The notes: a model not told the origin generated them from the sequence alone. 64,000 bases of DNA from Pseudopyrenochaeta lycopersici (GCA_003313425.1 NHZP01000061.1:1-64000), one strand, 5' to 3'; positions 10,874-22,001 are shown, counted from the stretch's first letter. Numbers and translations: made by a program.

Positions 10874-11743
10874 TTAACTGAGCAACTCGTCTACAGAGTA
10901 CTTACTAAGTGCACCCTCGAGAGGCGAGATAGAATTGAGCGCAGTATACGGGCATGTAAGCCAGTCAAGCGCCAACGGTTCTACGATTCCAACCGCATCG
11001 CTGTACCCAGAAAACCAGCCATCTGGACCGCATGGGAATGGCCCACTAAACATGTCCCATCTCGTGAAACGTTGCTGATTAGAACGTAACGACAAACAGG
11101 ACAAACAATGCTCTCGCAATTTGCACCCGCACCCAACGCTACTGGAAAATCGCCCTTGATCAAGTGCGTCAAAGAGCGTATCGACCTCCTCCGCCTGCAC
11201 GTGATCTCTCCCATGTGTATACACACAGGGCAATACGCTTTCGATGAACACCTCCAGTGTTTCCGAGCAAAGACGTGCAAATGCAACCATGCTCCGCATC
11301 TGATTGTACTGTCCTACAACGTCTGCTTTCCAAACAAGAAATGCCATCGGGGCATTATCGGCAGAAGTACAACTTCCAAAATAACACCCACACACATTGG
11401 GCGCAGAACACTGGCGAGGAGCCTGCCCGCTCTCCTTGGTCAGGCATACCTCCAGCGCGCCATCCGGCTGTAGGTGAAACGTAAGAGACACGCGTTGCTT
11501 CACCAACACTACCACTCCGTCAGTTGCAGCCCCCAACTGTTGAAAGATAGACAGAGAGAAAAGCCTACTGTCCATGTGGCTCCGCAAACAATCTAAATCA
11601 GATGCACTCCATGTAACAAATTCTCCTAACTTGCCTTCTACAAGGCAGTCGATCCCCGACAGAGCAAGCTCGAGCTGTACGCTACCTACACGGCCATCAC
11701 AATCCGTACGAATATGCCCTCCGGTTGACGACACCATCGTCAT
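10874..11743 (-). CDS. Type E TKESG-family protein with optional in-frame intron (copy 1 of 2)
   Basis: The frame is open from the ATG at 11743 to 10874 (289 residues) because the 60-nt intron (11568-11509, GTAGGC to GGTAG, AACTGAC branch) is a multiple of three without stops. Splicing would give 269 residues. Exon 1 is 11743-11569 and exon 2 is 11508-10874. Motifs are VCLTKESGQAPRQC, CGCK followed by CLSC, WFSGYSDAVG and WLTC. A C-terminal tail longer than in relatives follows WLTC and contains a GTAAGT (10900-10905), so the tail may be alternatively spliced. TATA box at 11808-11813, preceded by a C-run. Confidence 0.8.
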   Translation of the reverse strand: MTMVSSTGGHIRTDCDGRVGSVQLELALSGIDCLVEGKLGEFVTWSASDLDCLRSHMDSRLFSLSIFQQLGAATDGVVVLVKQRVSLTFHLQPDGALEVCLTKESGQAPRQCSAPNVCGCYFGSCTSADNAPMAFLVWKADVVGQYNQMRSMVAFARLCSETLEVFIESVLPCVYTHGRDHVQAEEVDTLFDALDQGRFSSSVGCGCKLREHCLSCLSLRSNQQRFTRWDMFSGPFPCGPDGWFSGYSDAVGIVEPLALDWLTCPYTALNSISPLEGALSKYSVDELLS

Positions 11744-11831
11744 TTAGAGTGAGCTGGAACACACTCCGTAAATGAGGCAGAGGGCCCCCCCCCCCTCTTA
11801 TACATCCAGCTCTTGAACCATGCCAAGACCA

Positions 11832-12286
11832 CTAGTCCCTAATGAGCAACCTAATGCACATTCCATGCGTCTATAGCTATAGACCAATCAGACAACTGAT
11901 TGAGAGAGTAGCGAGGGCAGGGGTGCTCCTCACGTGCAAAGCAGCGTCATCTGACCCGCGACGTCCGTGCTCTGCTCTGCTTACAGGGGCTCTTGCCTCT
12001 AGTCTCCAAGGAGCCTAACGCTTCGCTACTCCCTCCAGTCGTAGGCAACGCATACGTGTAAAGTGTCTAGGATCAGAAGCGCAAGGCTCCTGACCACTTG
12101 ACAACTTTCTAGTGAAAGGAATCATATATAGGCTGCGCCTCACTAGAAATGTTGACTGTGGCTGGAGTGTGACCTCCCGCCCACCCACTTCTGGGTGAGC
12201 ACCATGTACCTCCGGAACTGCGCTAAATCGCGCACAGGCCAATCCTCAACTTCTTTTTTCGCCACACCGTGTCCGACTTAGTAAAT
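11832..12286 (+). repeat. Junction block 8 (core 12102-12130)
   Basis: First hairpin is imperfect (CTAG-tcc-CTAA). AGTCTCC-aa-GGAGcCT and G-CTTCG-C. Core arm GGC-TGC-GCC; second-class leader with CACCCA-CTTC-TGGGTG. No AAGGG hairpin. Confidence 0.78.
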
Positions 12287-12474
12287 TCCAGTCCTGCTGC
12301 AAAAAAATACTGCTATTACAAAATGACAGAACAAAGCAATACAGTCTACTACTACAACTGCTACCGCAACGTATATCAAAACCGCGTTTACCTATACAAT
12401 AGATCAGTAACTATACAAACCTCAACTACCGTTTACAAATATACTATTACCTTAACAACTCTGTCGTAAGTGTA

Positions 12475-13210
12475 CTACGTACCACGTAATAACACAGTAC
12501 CACTACAGGAATGCCGCCTACGCAGACAGCCAAACACAACCTCATGTAACACATGATAGAGCTTATCGCGCCAGACAAAGGTAACCCTCCAGTCCCCACA
12601 AAGAACGATATCCTGCGGGACCTCTCTCCCACGGGATTCCCAAAAGAAGGGAATAATCGTCTCTACCAACGCATCCAACGACTTCGTACATAGCATAGTG
12701 ATACACACATCACAGCTTTGAGCATGGCTCCAACATGGCCAAGGAACCCTTCGCAGGACAAGATAGCCTTCGCCTGCTGCTGGTAAAGAAGGCTTTACAC
12801 GCAAGAGGCAGTTACAACCCCACATACTGCCACAAAGCAGCGCCCTCTGCGCACCATTCCATATAAGCCGCCACGCTCTCCATGGCCGAGAAACGTCGCA
12901 CTCCAGTACCACTCCATGGGACACAAGAACTGCGTGAGGGATCAACAATACCGCAGCTACACTGCACAACTCCGTCTAACTCACTGTCCACGTGATCCCT
13001 CACAAGAGCGAGCTCCGCCAAAGAGAAGACCTCTGAAGGCATATCGCTCCGCTGTGCCCGCACCCATGCGCTAAACCCTTTCGTAACAGATGACCTCCAG
13101 CCGCGACAAACACGTCGCAGCAACGCAAGCTCAGTGAGGGTCCCTACATGCTCAACAATGCAAAGAGCAACATCCGCGCTCATAGTTTCCATACTATAAC
13201 TATTAAGCAT
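12475..13210 (-). CDS. Divergent family member with F-box-like first exon
   Basis: Exon 1 is 13210-12985 (a second ATG at 13192 gives METMSAD) and exon 2 is 12929-12475; about 226 or 220 residues. The 55-nt intron has donor GTGAGT and acceptor CACGCAG at the same phase-1 position as the family. Exon 1 carries SADVALCIVEHVGTLTEL followed by ALLRRVCRGWRSSV, which has the hydrophobic spacing and VCRGW of an F-box; F-box proteins recruit targets to SCF ubiquitin ligases through Skp1. Exon 2 keeps LVSHGVVLEC and a helix like the family's (LDALVETIIPFF) but lacks TKESG and SDAVG. F-box identity is by eye. TATA box at 13323-13330. Confidence 0.65.
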
Positions 13211-13400
13211 ACGCTAGTGCAACAGCCCTTTGCATCCACAAAAGACACTCGAGGCAAACCCACCAACGTCCTGCCTCCGTGAGGGCGTCGGTAATGAAAG
13301 AGTCGGCCATGACCGGCCTTACTTATATATACTACTACCTCCATACATGACTACCCGTCACAACCAAGTATCTACCTAGAATATTCTTCGCCAAGAGAAA

Positions 13401-13855
13401 CTAGTCCCTAGTAGGCAACAAAGTGCTCCCTCCCTGTGTCTATCGCCATAGACCAATCAGACGAAGAATCTGAGTGGAGTGGGGGCAAGAGTGCCTCCCA
13501 CGTGTAACCCAGAGATCAGATGATCTTGCGCTACGTCCGTGCGCCGGGTTACTTAAGAGTGCAGCGGCCCTAGCCTACAAGTAGTCTACCGCTTCGCTAC
13601 TCCTTCCAGTCGTTGGCCCTGCTTACATGTAAAGTGTCAGGGGTCAAGGAGCACGGGGCTCCTCGACCACTTGACAACTTTCTAGTGAAAGGAATCATAT
13701 ATAGGCAGAACGCCACACTAGAAAGTTGAGTCGGGGCCCGTGCCCAACACGAGCCACATCTCCATGTGACCTGGGATCGCCTCCAGCCACAACAAAATTG
13801 GACTTACGCATTTTTTTATTTTTTTTTGATGTTCCATCACAGGCCTCACGCCCTT
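13401..13855 (+). repeat. Junction block 9 (core 13675-13703)
   Basis: CTAG hairpin 13401-13411. CCTAC/GTAGtC, G-CTTCG-C and GGAGC-ACGGG-GCTCC. Core arm GGC-AGAAC-GCC. CACAT-ctcc-ATGTG leader hairpin. Long interrupted T-tract 13811-13827; terminal hairpin degenerate. Confidence 0.78.
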
Positions 13856-14093
13856 ACCAATACAGCTCCACACAACAAATCCTTCGTTTTTCGGATGGCC
13901 CTACCATTACAAAATCAGTAACTACACCTGATACTAATAACAATTAATCTATCAACGTACTTCACCACAACGTACTAAATACAGCTACTACACAAAAATG
14001 TATTTCTCATCATAACAAGAGTACATAATAACTACTACCTTAGTACACACCATACATAGGAATAAAGACCAGAAGAACTTACTGGTACCCATC

Positions 14094-14876
14094 TTACCAA
14101 CAACTTCTGCAACTCAGCCATTGCACACGCAACGGATGTATTTCTCCTACCGCATCGCTAATCCCAGTAAACCAATCCGACTTTAACGACCGCTTTATAC
14201 CGGTAAAACAATTCGCCCAAACAAACCTGGACAAGGACTCATCACATACCAATGCGCAGGGCTCACACCTCCTGTGCAGCGTGCATGCGCAGTCTACACG
14301 CGTACTATAATACCCAAAGCGCAGTTGATGGAACAATGCCTCCACAACTTCGACATCCGGCCTCTGCCCCGACGGCGTTGTGACAAGAGGTAAAATGCGC
14401 TCCACGACCACATCCAGTGCCTCTACCGAAAGCTCCGCAAACACAACCTGGCTCCGCACTTGATCCCTAACCAACGTATCCACCTTGAGGACCAGGACCG
14501 ACTGTACTCTACCGCCTCGTTCACAGAACTCCTTGAAGTCATCGAGACACACTGCGTGTTTAGGAGAAACGCATTCGCGAGGAAGCCACCCGCTCTCTTT
14601 TGTTAGCCATACGTCTAAGGCACCATCCGGCTTTAGATGGCAGGTGAAAGAAATCAGTCGCTCCACCAGCCCTGTAACTCCGTAAGTTTGGGGAAACCCA
14701 ACCAGAGGAGAGAGAAAACAGTACTTACTAGGAATGTGCCTCCGCACCTGTTCAATGTTTACAGCTGTCCCAGGGAAGGGGGAGCCCCTCTGACCCGGCC
14801 GAAGCTGGTCGACTGACAGTGATTTACTGTCACCTGTACCCTCCGCATTACTGCACTGTCCCAGGAGCGACCCCAT
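14094..14876 (-). CDS. Type F TKESG-family protein, open through the intron
   Basis: Exon 1 is 14876-14729 (MGSLLGQ) and exon 2 is 14671-14094: 241 residues if spliced. The 57-nt intron (GTAAGT to TTACAG) is in frame without stops, so unspliced RNA would encode 260. Motifs are VWLTKESG, ECVSPKHAVC, CACT followed by CEPC, WFTGISDAVG and WLSC. A donor-like CCA|GTAAGT follows the stop by only 12 bases (14077-14082). TATA box at 14959-14966. Confidence 0.8.
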   Translation of the reverse strand: MGSLLGQCSNAEGTGDSKSLSVDQLRPGQRGSPFPGTAVNIEQVRRHIPSKYCFLSPLVGFPQTYGVTGLVERLISFTCHLKPDGALDVWLTKESGWLPRECVSPKHAVCLDDFKEFCERGGRVQSVLVLKVDTLVRDQVRSQVVFAELSVEALDVVVERILPLVTTPSGQRPDVEVVEALFHQLRFGYYSTRVDCACTLHRRCEPCALVCDESLSRFVWANCFTGIKRSLKSDWFTGISDAVGEIHPLRVQWLSCRSCW

Positions 14877-14995
14877 CGCGTTATAAAAGAAGGGAATAAA
14901 AGAGAATGTTCAGTCCCTGCAAACATTCACACTCCATGAACGGGGACATCCTCCCCTCTTATATACATCTCTGTCTTGCGCAATGCCAAAACACG

Positions 14996-15428
14996 CTAGT
15001 CCCTAGTCGGCAAAGGGCTGCTCACTCCATGACTCTATGTCCATACACCAATCAGAAGCCTGATTGAAAGAAAATGCGGCAACCCAGCGTCATCTGACCC
15101 GCGACGTCCGTGCTCTGGCTTACTTAAGAGTGCAGTGCCCCTAGCCTACAAGTAGTCTAACACTTCGTTGTTCCCTCCAGTCACAGGCTCTGCTTACAGG
15201 TAAAGTGTCCAGGGTAACCAGCGCAAGGCTGGTGACCACTTGACAACTTTCTAGTGAAAGGAATCATATATAGGCTGCGCCACACTAGAAAAGTTGTCAG
15301 GGAGGCCCGTGCCCCCCCATGTGCCACATCTCCATGTGACTCTGCATGGCCCTCCAGCCACAGGGAAAATGGACTTACGCATTTTTTTTTCGAAGGTTCG
15401 ACGTTCCATCTTAAGGGTTCACACCCTT
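14996..15428 (+). repeat. Junction block 10 (core 15244-15272)
   Basis: CTAG hairpin 14996-15006. CCTAC/GTAGtC, A-CTTCG-T and CCAGC-GCAAG-GCTGG. Core arm GGC-TGC-GCC. CACAT-ctcc-ATGTG leader hairpin. T-tract 15382-15390; terminal hairpin 15413-15428. Confidence 0.8.
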
Positions 15429-15676
15429 CGTTCTTCTAACCAGCCTGCTATGCCTGCTACTCCTACATTAGCTTTCTCTTCTATTAAAAGAAGATAAATA
15501 AACTAAATATAAAAATATGTACCTACTACGATATACAAATAGACTACACTGTATGAAAAAAAGCTACACTACTCTATAATGCCCTAAGAATAACAACATA
15601 AGCATACGCTTTATCCAAAATCTATACGATTGACATTACCATAGAAAACTTTTACCATAGAGAAGGCAAAAAGATA

Positions 15677-16461
15677 TCATTCTGAGGAATACTCGGTGAG
15701 GCAAGACAGCCAATCCTCTCCTGACGGTTGTATCATGCCTACCGCATCACTGACCCCAGTGAACCAGTCTCGCTTGAAAAACGGCCATACACTCAAAAAT
15801 TGGTCGCAAAAAACGAACCGAGCAAGCGCATACTCTAACGATGCGCAAGGCGAACACATCCTGTGCAGCGTGCATGCGCAGTCCACCCGCGTAGAAAAAC
15901 CACCTCGGGACAGTATATCAAACAATGCCTCCACAACATAAGCCTCTACCATCCGCCCATCTGGCAGGATGAGAAGGGGTACTATGCGCTGCACAACCAC
16001 ATCCAGCGCCTCTAGGGAGAGCTCCGCAAATGCAACGATTGTATCCCTCTCGTTCTGATACACCGTCTCCACCTTCACGACAAGAAATGCCTTTAGGGTA
16101 CCCCCCAAGGCACAGAATTCCTTACGAGCGTTTAAACACCCCGTGTGCTGTTCCTCCACACACTCGGTAGGAAGGCGTCCGCTCTCCTTGGTTAGCCACC
16201 AAGATTGTTCTCCCGACAATTCCATACAGAAGGTAAGGGACACAGAGTCCTCCACTAACTCTGTGATGAGGTTAGTTGGGAAGGGCCCAACGTGAGAAAC
16301 CAAAGTAGATACCTACCAGGCACGCGACTCCGCAGGTATTCAATGTTTGCAACTGTCCCAGGAAAGGGCTCCCCCCTCTGACCCGGCCGAAGCTGGTCGA
16401 CTGACGGCAAATGACTATTATCCGTAGTCCCTACACTATCTACTACCTGTAGCGATTCCAT
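15677..16461 (-). CDS. Type G TKESG-family protein (spliced)
   Basis: Exon 1 is 16461-16317 (MESLQVV) and exon 2 is 16260-15677; 242 residues. The 56-nt intron has donor GTAGGT, a CAACTAAC branch site and acceptor ATCACAG. Motifs are WWLTKESG, ECVEEQHTGC, CACT followed by CSPC, WFTGVSDAVG and WLSC. Exon 1 shares a run (DQLRPGQRG, PFPGT) with type F, suggesting exchange between exon 1 regions. TATA box at 16531-16538 with an AACAG/CTGTT repeat. Confidence 0.8.
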
Positions 16462-16567
16462 CGTAGTGCAAAAAGAGCACAAAGTCCCTTAGGGGAGTGC
16501 AACACCTCCGTGCCAACAGAGACACTGTTGTTATATATGTCCCTGTCTTGAGCGCTGCCAAGACACA

Positions 16568-17006
16568 CTAGTCCCTAGAGAGCAACTAAGTGCACATTCC
16601 ATGATATTATCTCCATAGACCAATCACAGTACTGATTGGAAAAAGAGTGGGCAACCCTGCGGTCATCTGACTCACACGGTCCGTGCTGCGTGTTGCTTAC
16701 CAGGGCTCTTGCCTCTAAACTAATTCTAGTTTACCGCTTCGCTACTCGTTCCACTCGCGGGCAGAGCTTAAGATAAAGTTGCAAGGGCTGGCAGCGCAAG
16801 GCTGCCGACCACTTGCTCAACTTTCTAGTGAAAGGAATCATATATAGCACTCGAAAGTTGATTTCTGGTCTGTGCGCGCAGAATCCGCGCCACACCACCC
16901 CCTGTCCGCTCATCGCGCCACGCTGTCCCAACGTGACTGTCAGCCACACGCCCTGTGGACTTAGCAAATTTTTTTTGGAAATTCCATCTGAAGGGCTCAC
17001 ACCCTT
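16568..17006 (+). repeat. Junction block 11 (core 16818-16846), CTCAAC variant
   Basis: CTAG hairpin 16568-16578. TAAACTA-attc-TAGTTTA, G-CTTCG-C and GGCAGC-GCAAG-GCTGCC. CTTGC-TCAACTTT precedes the core and matches AAAGTTG-CAAG upstream, a compensated variant of the usual AAAGT-GTCA with TGAC-AACTTT. Short arm; terminal hairpin 16991-17006. Confidence 0.8.
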
Positions 17007-17241
17007 AACAACTGAGCTCCGCACCCAACATTCTTTGCTCTTCTTCCCGAATCTACAAACCTTACATCGTACCATTAGTAACTATTCTATAGTTTTTGGG
17101 TTATCCTTATTTTAATGAATTTGGAATACTGTAAATAAACAAAAAGTACTTACTATTACCAAATGTACTTTTTTTGGGTTACTACATCTTAACCTGTCTC
17201 TTACTAGATACGACTCTGATAGACCACGTCTTCTTATAACC

Positions 17242-18021
17242 ATCTAGCTGTCCTATAGACATGACTGCTACTCCATAACCTTATGGCTGTACTACTCCTA
17301 CTGTGTTGCTGATCCTACTCAACTACATACGCTTCCTATTGAGATAAACTCTATCAAATCCATTGGAATGGGAAAACCTCCCTGACGCGGGCCTTATGCG
17401 TCTGCAAGGCCTACAGAAACCGAACTCGTTACATCCGCAGTCTACACTGCTGAGGAGGTTTCTCTAGCAGTATATGGAGCATACTCCATCAAGCTCTACA
17501 GCGTCTGCCCTCTGCCCCGACGACAGAATGAGAAGGGGTAAAATACTCTGCAAGACGATGTCTAATGCCTCTAGAGAGAGCTTCGCAAATACAACGAGAC
17601 AAAGAGTCTCGCCCTAGTAGTTCGTATCTGCCTTGAATACAAGGAGCGACTGTTGCGTCCCTCCCTGTCTACAGAGTTCTCCGTAGCGGTGAAGACACTC
17701 CGTGTGTTTCTGCGAAATGCATTCGCGGGGAGGCTGCCCGCTCTCTTTGGTTACCCACCAATGTCGTCTGCCTGGCAAATCTGCCTAGGTAGTTAGTGAC
17801 ACACGCCGCTCCACTAGGGCTACTACTCTATCAGTTACAGTACCCAACTGATTGCGTGTCAGAAGAGAAAGATACTCACTGTGCACGTGATCTCTCAACG
17901 CTGTGGATGTCCCTACAGACACTGGGCAGCGACATCCTGCCTGTACCCCATCTACTATAGATAGGAGGGTGGTTGTGCAAGCGGACCCCGCAAAAGCACA
18001 CTATCCAGTATGCGACCCCAT
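17242..18021 (-). pseudogene. Type H family member with six nonsense codons and no frameshift (copy 1)
   Basis: Alignment by eye gives exon 1 as 18021-17880 and exon 2 from 17819. Donor GTGAGT and the GTAG acceptor are intact. Codon 7 is TAG where relatives have Gln. Exon 2 has four more in-frame TAG codons and one TAA, one TAG replacing the Trp of W(F)xGxSDAVG. The frame is otherwise preserved through HWWVTKESGQPP, ECISQKHTEC, CGCN followed by CRPC and NTVGVVQP. Absence of indels is unusual for a decayed gene. Either point mutation alone has inactivated it or stops are read through; inactivation is simpler. Its end is approximate. Confidence 0.7.
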
Positions 18022-18129
18022 CGCAAAGTAGAAATAAAAAAGGATCCCTCAAGGGACTGCCACACTCCGTAGAAACAGATCCTCTGTTGTTCCTATATAC
18101 CTCTCTCTCTTGAGCGCTGCCAAGAAATA

Positions 18130-18589
18130 CTAGTCCCTAGTAAGCAATAGAATGCACATTCCATGACTCTATAGACATAGACCAATTAAATCATAGATTT
18201 AGCTGGAGTGGGGCCAAGAGTGTCTCCCACGTGCCCACAACAGTCAGATGACCCGCACAGTCCGTGCTTTTGTAGGCTTACAAGGGGCAGAGGCCCTAGC
18301 CTACAAGTAGTCTAACACTCCGCTTCTCGTTCCACTCGTGGCCACAGCTTAAGGTAAAGTTACATGGGTCAGAAGCGCAAGGCTCCTGACCACTTGACAA
18401 CTTTCTAGTGAAAGGAATCATATATAGCACAAGAAAGTTGAGAGAATGGGCCCGTGCCCAAAAACGACCCATGTCTGCGCTCCCCGCGCCACAGCTAACG
18501 TGACCCTGCGTGACTGTCAGCCACACACAAAATGGACTTACGCATTTTTTCTTCAGATTTGATGTTCCATCCTAAGGGTTCACACCCTT
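18130..18589 (+). repeat. Junction block 12 (core 18398-18426), short-arm form
   Basis: CTAG hairpin 18130-18140. GTGGGG/CTCCCAC hairpin near 18220. CCTAC/GTAGtC; loop element is A-CTCCG-C here. Post-core GCACAAGAAAGTTG as in block 7, because the same unit type follows. Terminal hairpin 18574-18589. Confidence 0.78.
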
Positions 18590-18744
18590 ACTATATACCA
18601 TAGTACATAACCACCATCCATACCTGAAAACAAAAATTAGCTACCGCCAACTACTACCACAAATTAATTGTTTCATGTAGAGTCTGTCCGACAGAAATCG
18701 TGCACCTATCATGCTTGACAATAATAGTCCATACTAAACAATAC

Positions 18745-19614
18745 TTAACTGAGCAACTCGTCTACAGAGTACTTACTAAGTGCACCCTCGAGAGGCGAGA
18801 TAGAATTGAGCGCAGTATACGGGCATGTAAGCCAGTCAAGCGCCAACGGTTCTACGATTCCAACCGCATCGCTGTACCCAGAAAACCAGCCATCTGGACC
18901 GCATGGGAATGGCCCACTAAACATGTCCCATCTCGTGAAACGTTGCTGATTAGAACGTAACGACAAACAGGACAAACAATGCTCTCGCAATTTGCACCCG
19001 CACCCAACGCTACTGGAAAATCGCCCTTGATCAAGTGCGTCAAAGAGCGTATCGACCTCCTCCGCCTGCACGTGATCTCTCCCATGTGTATACACACAGG
19101 GCAATACGCTTTCGATGAACACCTCCAGTGTTTCCGAGCAAAGACGTGCAAATGCAACCATGCTCCGCATCTGATTGTACTGTCCTACAACGTCTGCTTT
19201 CCAAACAAGAAATGCCATCGGGGCATTATCGGCAGAAGTACAACTTCCAAAATAACACCCACACACATTGGGCGCAGAACACTGGCGAGGAGCCTGCCCG
19301 CTCTCCTTGGTCAGGCATACCTCCAGCGCGCCATCCGGCTGTAGGTGAAACGTAAGAGACACGCGTTGCTTCACCAACACTACCACTCCGTCAGTTGCAG
19401 CCCCCAACTGTTGAAAGATAGACAGAGAGAAAAGCCTACTGTCCATGTGGCTCCGCAAACAATCTAAATCAGATGCACTCCATGTAACAAATTCTCCTAA
19501 CTTGCCTTCTACAAGGCAGTCGATCCCCGACAGAGCAAGCTCGAGCTGTACGCTACCTACACGGCCATCACAATCCGTACGAATATGCCCTCCGGTTGAC
19601 GACACCATCGTCAT
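18745..19614 (-). CDS. Type E TKESG-family protein (copy 2 of 2)
   Basis: Appears identical to 10874-11743, shifted by 7871 bp, including the optional in-frame intron (19439-19380). The unit's left neighbour is the nonsense-bearing type H instead of type D, and its right neighbour is type I instead of the F-box-like gene. So the unit was copied alone, not as part of a larger block. Confidence 0.8.
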   Translation of the reverse strand: MTMVSSTGGHIRTDCDGRVGSVQLELALSGIDCLVEGKLGEFVTWSASDLDCLRSHMDSRLFSLSIFQQLGAATDGVVVLVKQRVSLTFHLQPDGALEVCLTKESGQAPRQCSAPNVCGCYFGSCTSADNAPMAFLVWKADVVGQYNQMRSMVAFARLCSETLEVFIESVLPCVYTHGRDHVQAEEVDTLFDALDQGRFSSSVGCGCKLREHCLSCLSLRSNQQRFTRWDMFSGPFPCGPDGWFSGYSDAVGIVEPLALDWLTCPYTALNSISPLEGALSKYSVDELLS

Positions 19615-19702
19615 TTAGAGTGAGCTGGAACACACTCCGTAAATGAGGCAGAGGGCCCCCCCCCCCTCTTATACATCCAGCTCTTGAACCATGCCAAGAC
19701 CA

Positions 19703-20153
19703 CTAGTCCCTAATGAGCAACCTAATGCACATTCCATGCGTCTATAGCTATAGACCAATCAGACAACTGATTGAGAGAGTAGCGAGGGCAGGGGTGCTCC
19801 TCACGTGCAAAGCAGCGTCATCTGACCCGCGACGTCCGTGCTCTGCTCTGCTTACAGGGGCTCTTGCCTCTAGTCTCCAAGGAGCCTAACGCTTCGCTAC
19901 TCCCTCCAGTCGTAGGCAACGCATACGTGTAAAGTGTCTAGGATCAGAAGCGCAAGGCTCCTGACCACTTGACAACTTTCTAGTGAAAGGAATCATATAT
20001 AGGCTGCGCCACACTAGAAAAGTTGATTTCTGCCCCGTGCGCACAATCTGCGCCACACCCCCAGGTGACCCAACGTGACTTCCAGCCACAGTAAAATTGG
20101 ACTTACGCATTTTTCGAGAGGTTCGATGTTCCATCTGAAGGGCTCCCACCCTT
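19703..20153 (+). repeat. Junction block 13 (core 19973-20001)
   Basis: Same as block 8 up to the core and different after it: core arm GGC-TGC-GCC followed by the first-class leader with CGCA-caatc-TGCG. The switch point lies at the core. Terminal hairpin 20138-20153. Confidence 0.8.
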
Positions 20154-20429
20154 AACAATGAAGCTGCGCACCACAAATTCCTTAGTGCTTAACAAGGCAC
20201 TGCCATTACAATATCAGTACTATTTTTTTAATAGAAAAAAAAAAAAAAAAAAGTAAAACACTATACATACTCACAACATAACATAAATAATAGTCATAGA
20301 TAACATCAAAAACGTTCATAATACCGTAGTATTCTGCAAAGCACAAAGTCAGCATCTACTTCATCCTAACCATTGCTATTGCTACTACCTTATTATACTC
20401 CGTATCTTACAAAATCATCATTACACGTA

Positions 20430-21217
20430 CTACGCACAGGGACACGAAAGCCAGTTCCTTCCTGATGGTTGTACCTCTCCTACCGCATCGCTGAGTCCAA
20501 CAAACCACATGGACTCTCCAAACGGCCACACACCTGAAAATCTACATTTTCGAACAAACCTTGGCGAATTATAACTTACCGACGCACAAGGCTCACATAC
20601 CCTGAGCGGCATACATGCGCAGTCTACACACGTACTATAGTACCCGTCCCCTAACAGGGAGACCACTCGGTTAACAACTGAAGGTTCCACAATCTGCCCC
20701 GACGGCAGGATGAGAAGGGATACTATGCGCTGCAAAAGCACATCCAGTGCCTCCATAGAGAGTTGCGCAAACAAAATAGTTTGTTCCATCTCGTTCCAGT
20801 ATACAGTTTCCACTTTAAGGACCAGGAGCGACTGCCGGGTATCCCCCAGGGCACTAAAGCGCTCATTGAACTTGGAAAGACACTCCAGGTGTTGCTCCTC
20901 TACACACTGCTTAGGAGGTTGCCCACTCTCCTTAGTAATCCACCAAGACTGTCTCCCCGACAAATCCACATGAAGTGCTAGAGAGACGCATTGTTCCACG
21001 AGCTCTGCTACTCCGTCAGTGGGGGAGGCCCACTGAAGTTAGAAGTAAAAGAAACAAGTAGACACCTACCCGGCACCCGACTCCGCAGGTATTCAATGTT
21101 TGCAACTGTCCCAGGGAAGGGCTCCCCCCTTTGACCCGACACAAGCGTGTCCAGTGACACTACATGACTATGATCCATAGTAGAGGCTACGGTATACTGC
21201 CCAGTGCGCGATTCCAT
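20430..21217 (-). CDS. Type I TKESG-family protein (copy 1 of 2)
   Basis: Exon 1 is 21217-21070 (MESRTGQ) and exon 2 is 21004-20430; 240 residues. The 65-nt intron has donor GTAGGT and acceptor AGCAG. Motifs are WWITKESG, QCVEEQHLEC, CACM followed by CEPC, WFVGLSDAVG and WLSC. The spacer after the stop holds a long A-run (about 20234-20252) and a GTGAGT donor-like site (20269-20274). TATA box at 21272-21279. Confidence 0.8.
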
Positions 21218-21308
21218 CGCAATGAAGTTTTAAAGAACACTCCATGCCAACAGCAGAGGAGCTGTAGTTAGTTATATACACCTCCGTCTCTGGCACTGCC
21301 AAGACACA

Positions 21309-21710
21309 CTAGTCCCTAGCAGGCAATGTAATGCCCATTCCATCTGTCTACCGCCATAGACCAATCAGACTGACGTTCTGAAAAAGAGTGGGCACAACAG
21401 GGTCAGACGACCCGCACTGTCCGTGCTCTGCTCTGCTTACTAAGTGCAGCGCCCCTAGCCTACAAGTAGTCTACCGCTTCGCTACTCGTTCCACTCGCCG
21501 GCCCTGCTTACATGTAAAGTGTCCAGGATCAGAAGCGCAAGGCTCCTGACCACTTGACAACTTTCTAGTGAAAGGAATCATATATAGGCTGCGCCACACT
21601 AGAAAAGTTGTCAGAGGGGCCTGTGCGCGACCCGCACCGCCACCCAAAAATGAACTTAGCATTTTTTTTTTCGAGAGATGGTGTTCCATCCCAAGGGCGC
21701 CCACACCCTT
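21309..21710 (+). repeat. Junction block 14 (core 21558-21586)
   Basis: CTAG hairpin 21309-21319. GGTC-agac-GACC, CCTAC/GTAGtC and G-CTTCG-C. Core arm GGC-TGC-GCC; short leader. T-tract 21662-21671; terminal hairpin 21693-21710. Confidence 0.8.
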
Positions 21711-22001
21711 CCTGACCGAGCTCCGCCAAATAACCATTCCTCTTCGTGCGACGCACAACATAACACTTACTACGTATAAAATACACAACTCCTACTCAAA
21801 AGAAAAGTAACGAATAACCGCTTTTCTTTACAGCAGAAGAAAATAATGTACACATCATACTATTATAAATCATGAATGCTTACTATACTAGTATACAATC
21901 CGTTACATAAAATGACCTGAATAGTAGGAACCCAACTGCGCACCCCATGCACACATCCGTGAAGCCAACTTACTAGCAGCAACAACGGTTACACCAAAAA
22001 A

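Noticed and set aside
11108..11473. Plus-strand ORF of 121 codons (also at 18979-19344)
   Set aside because: Antisense to the conserved type E exon 2. No start context or motif of its own.
13210..13330. Separate gene from the short frames near the TATA box of unit 12102
   Set aside because: Only fragments of untranslated leader. No ATG frame longer than a few codons upstream of 13210.
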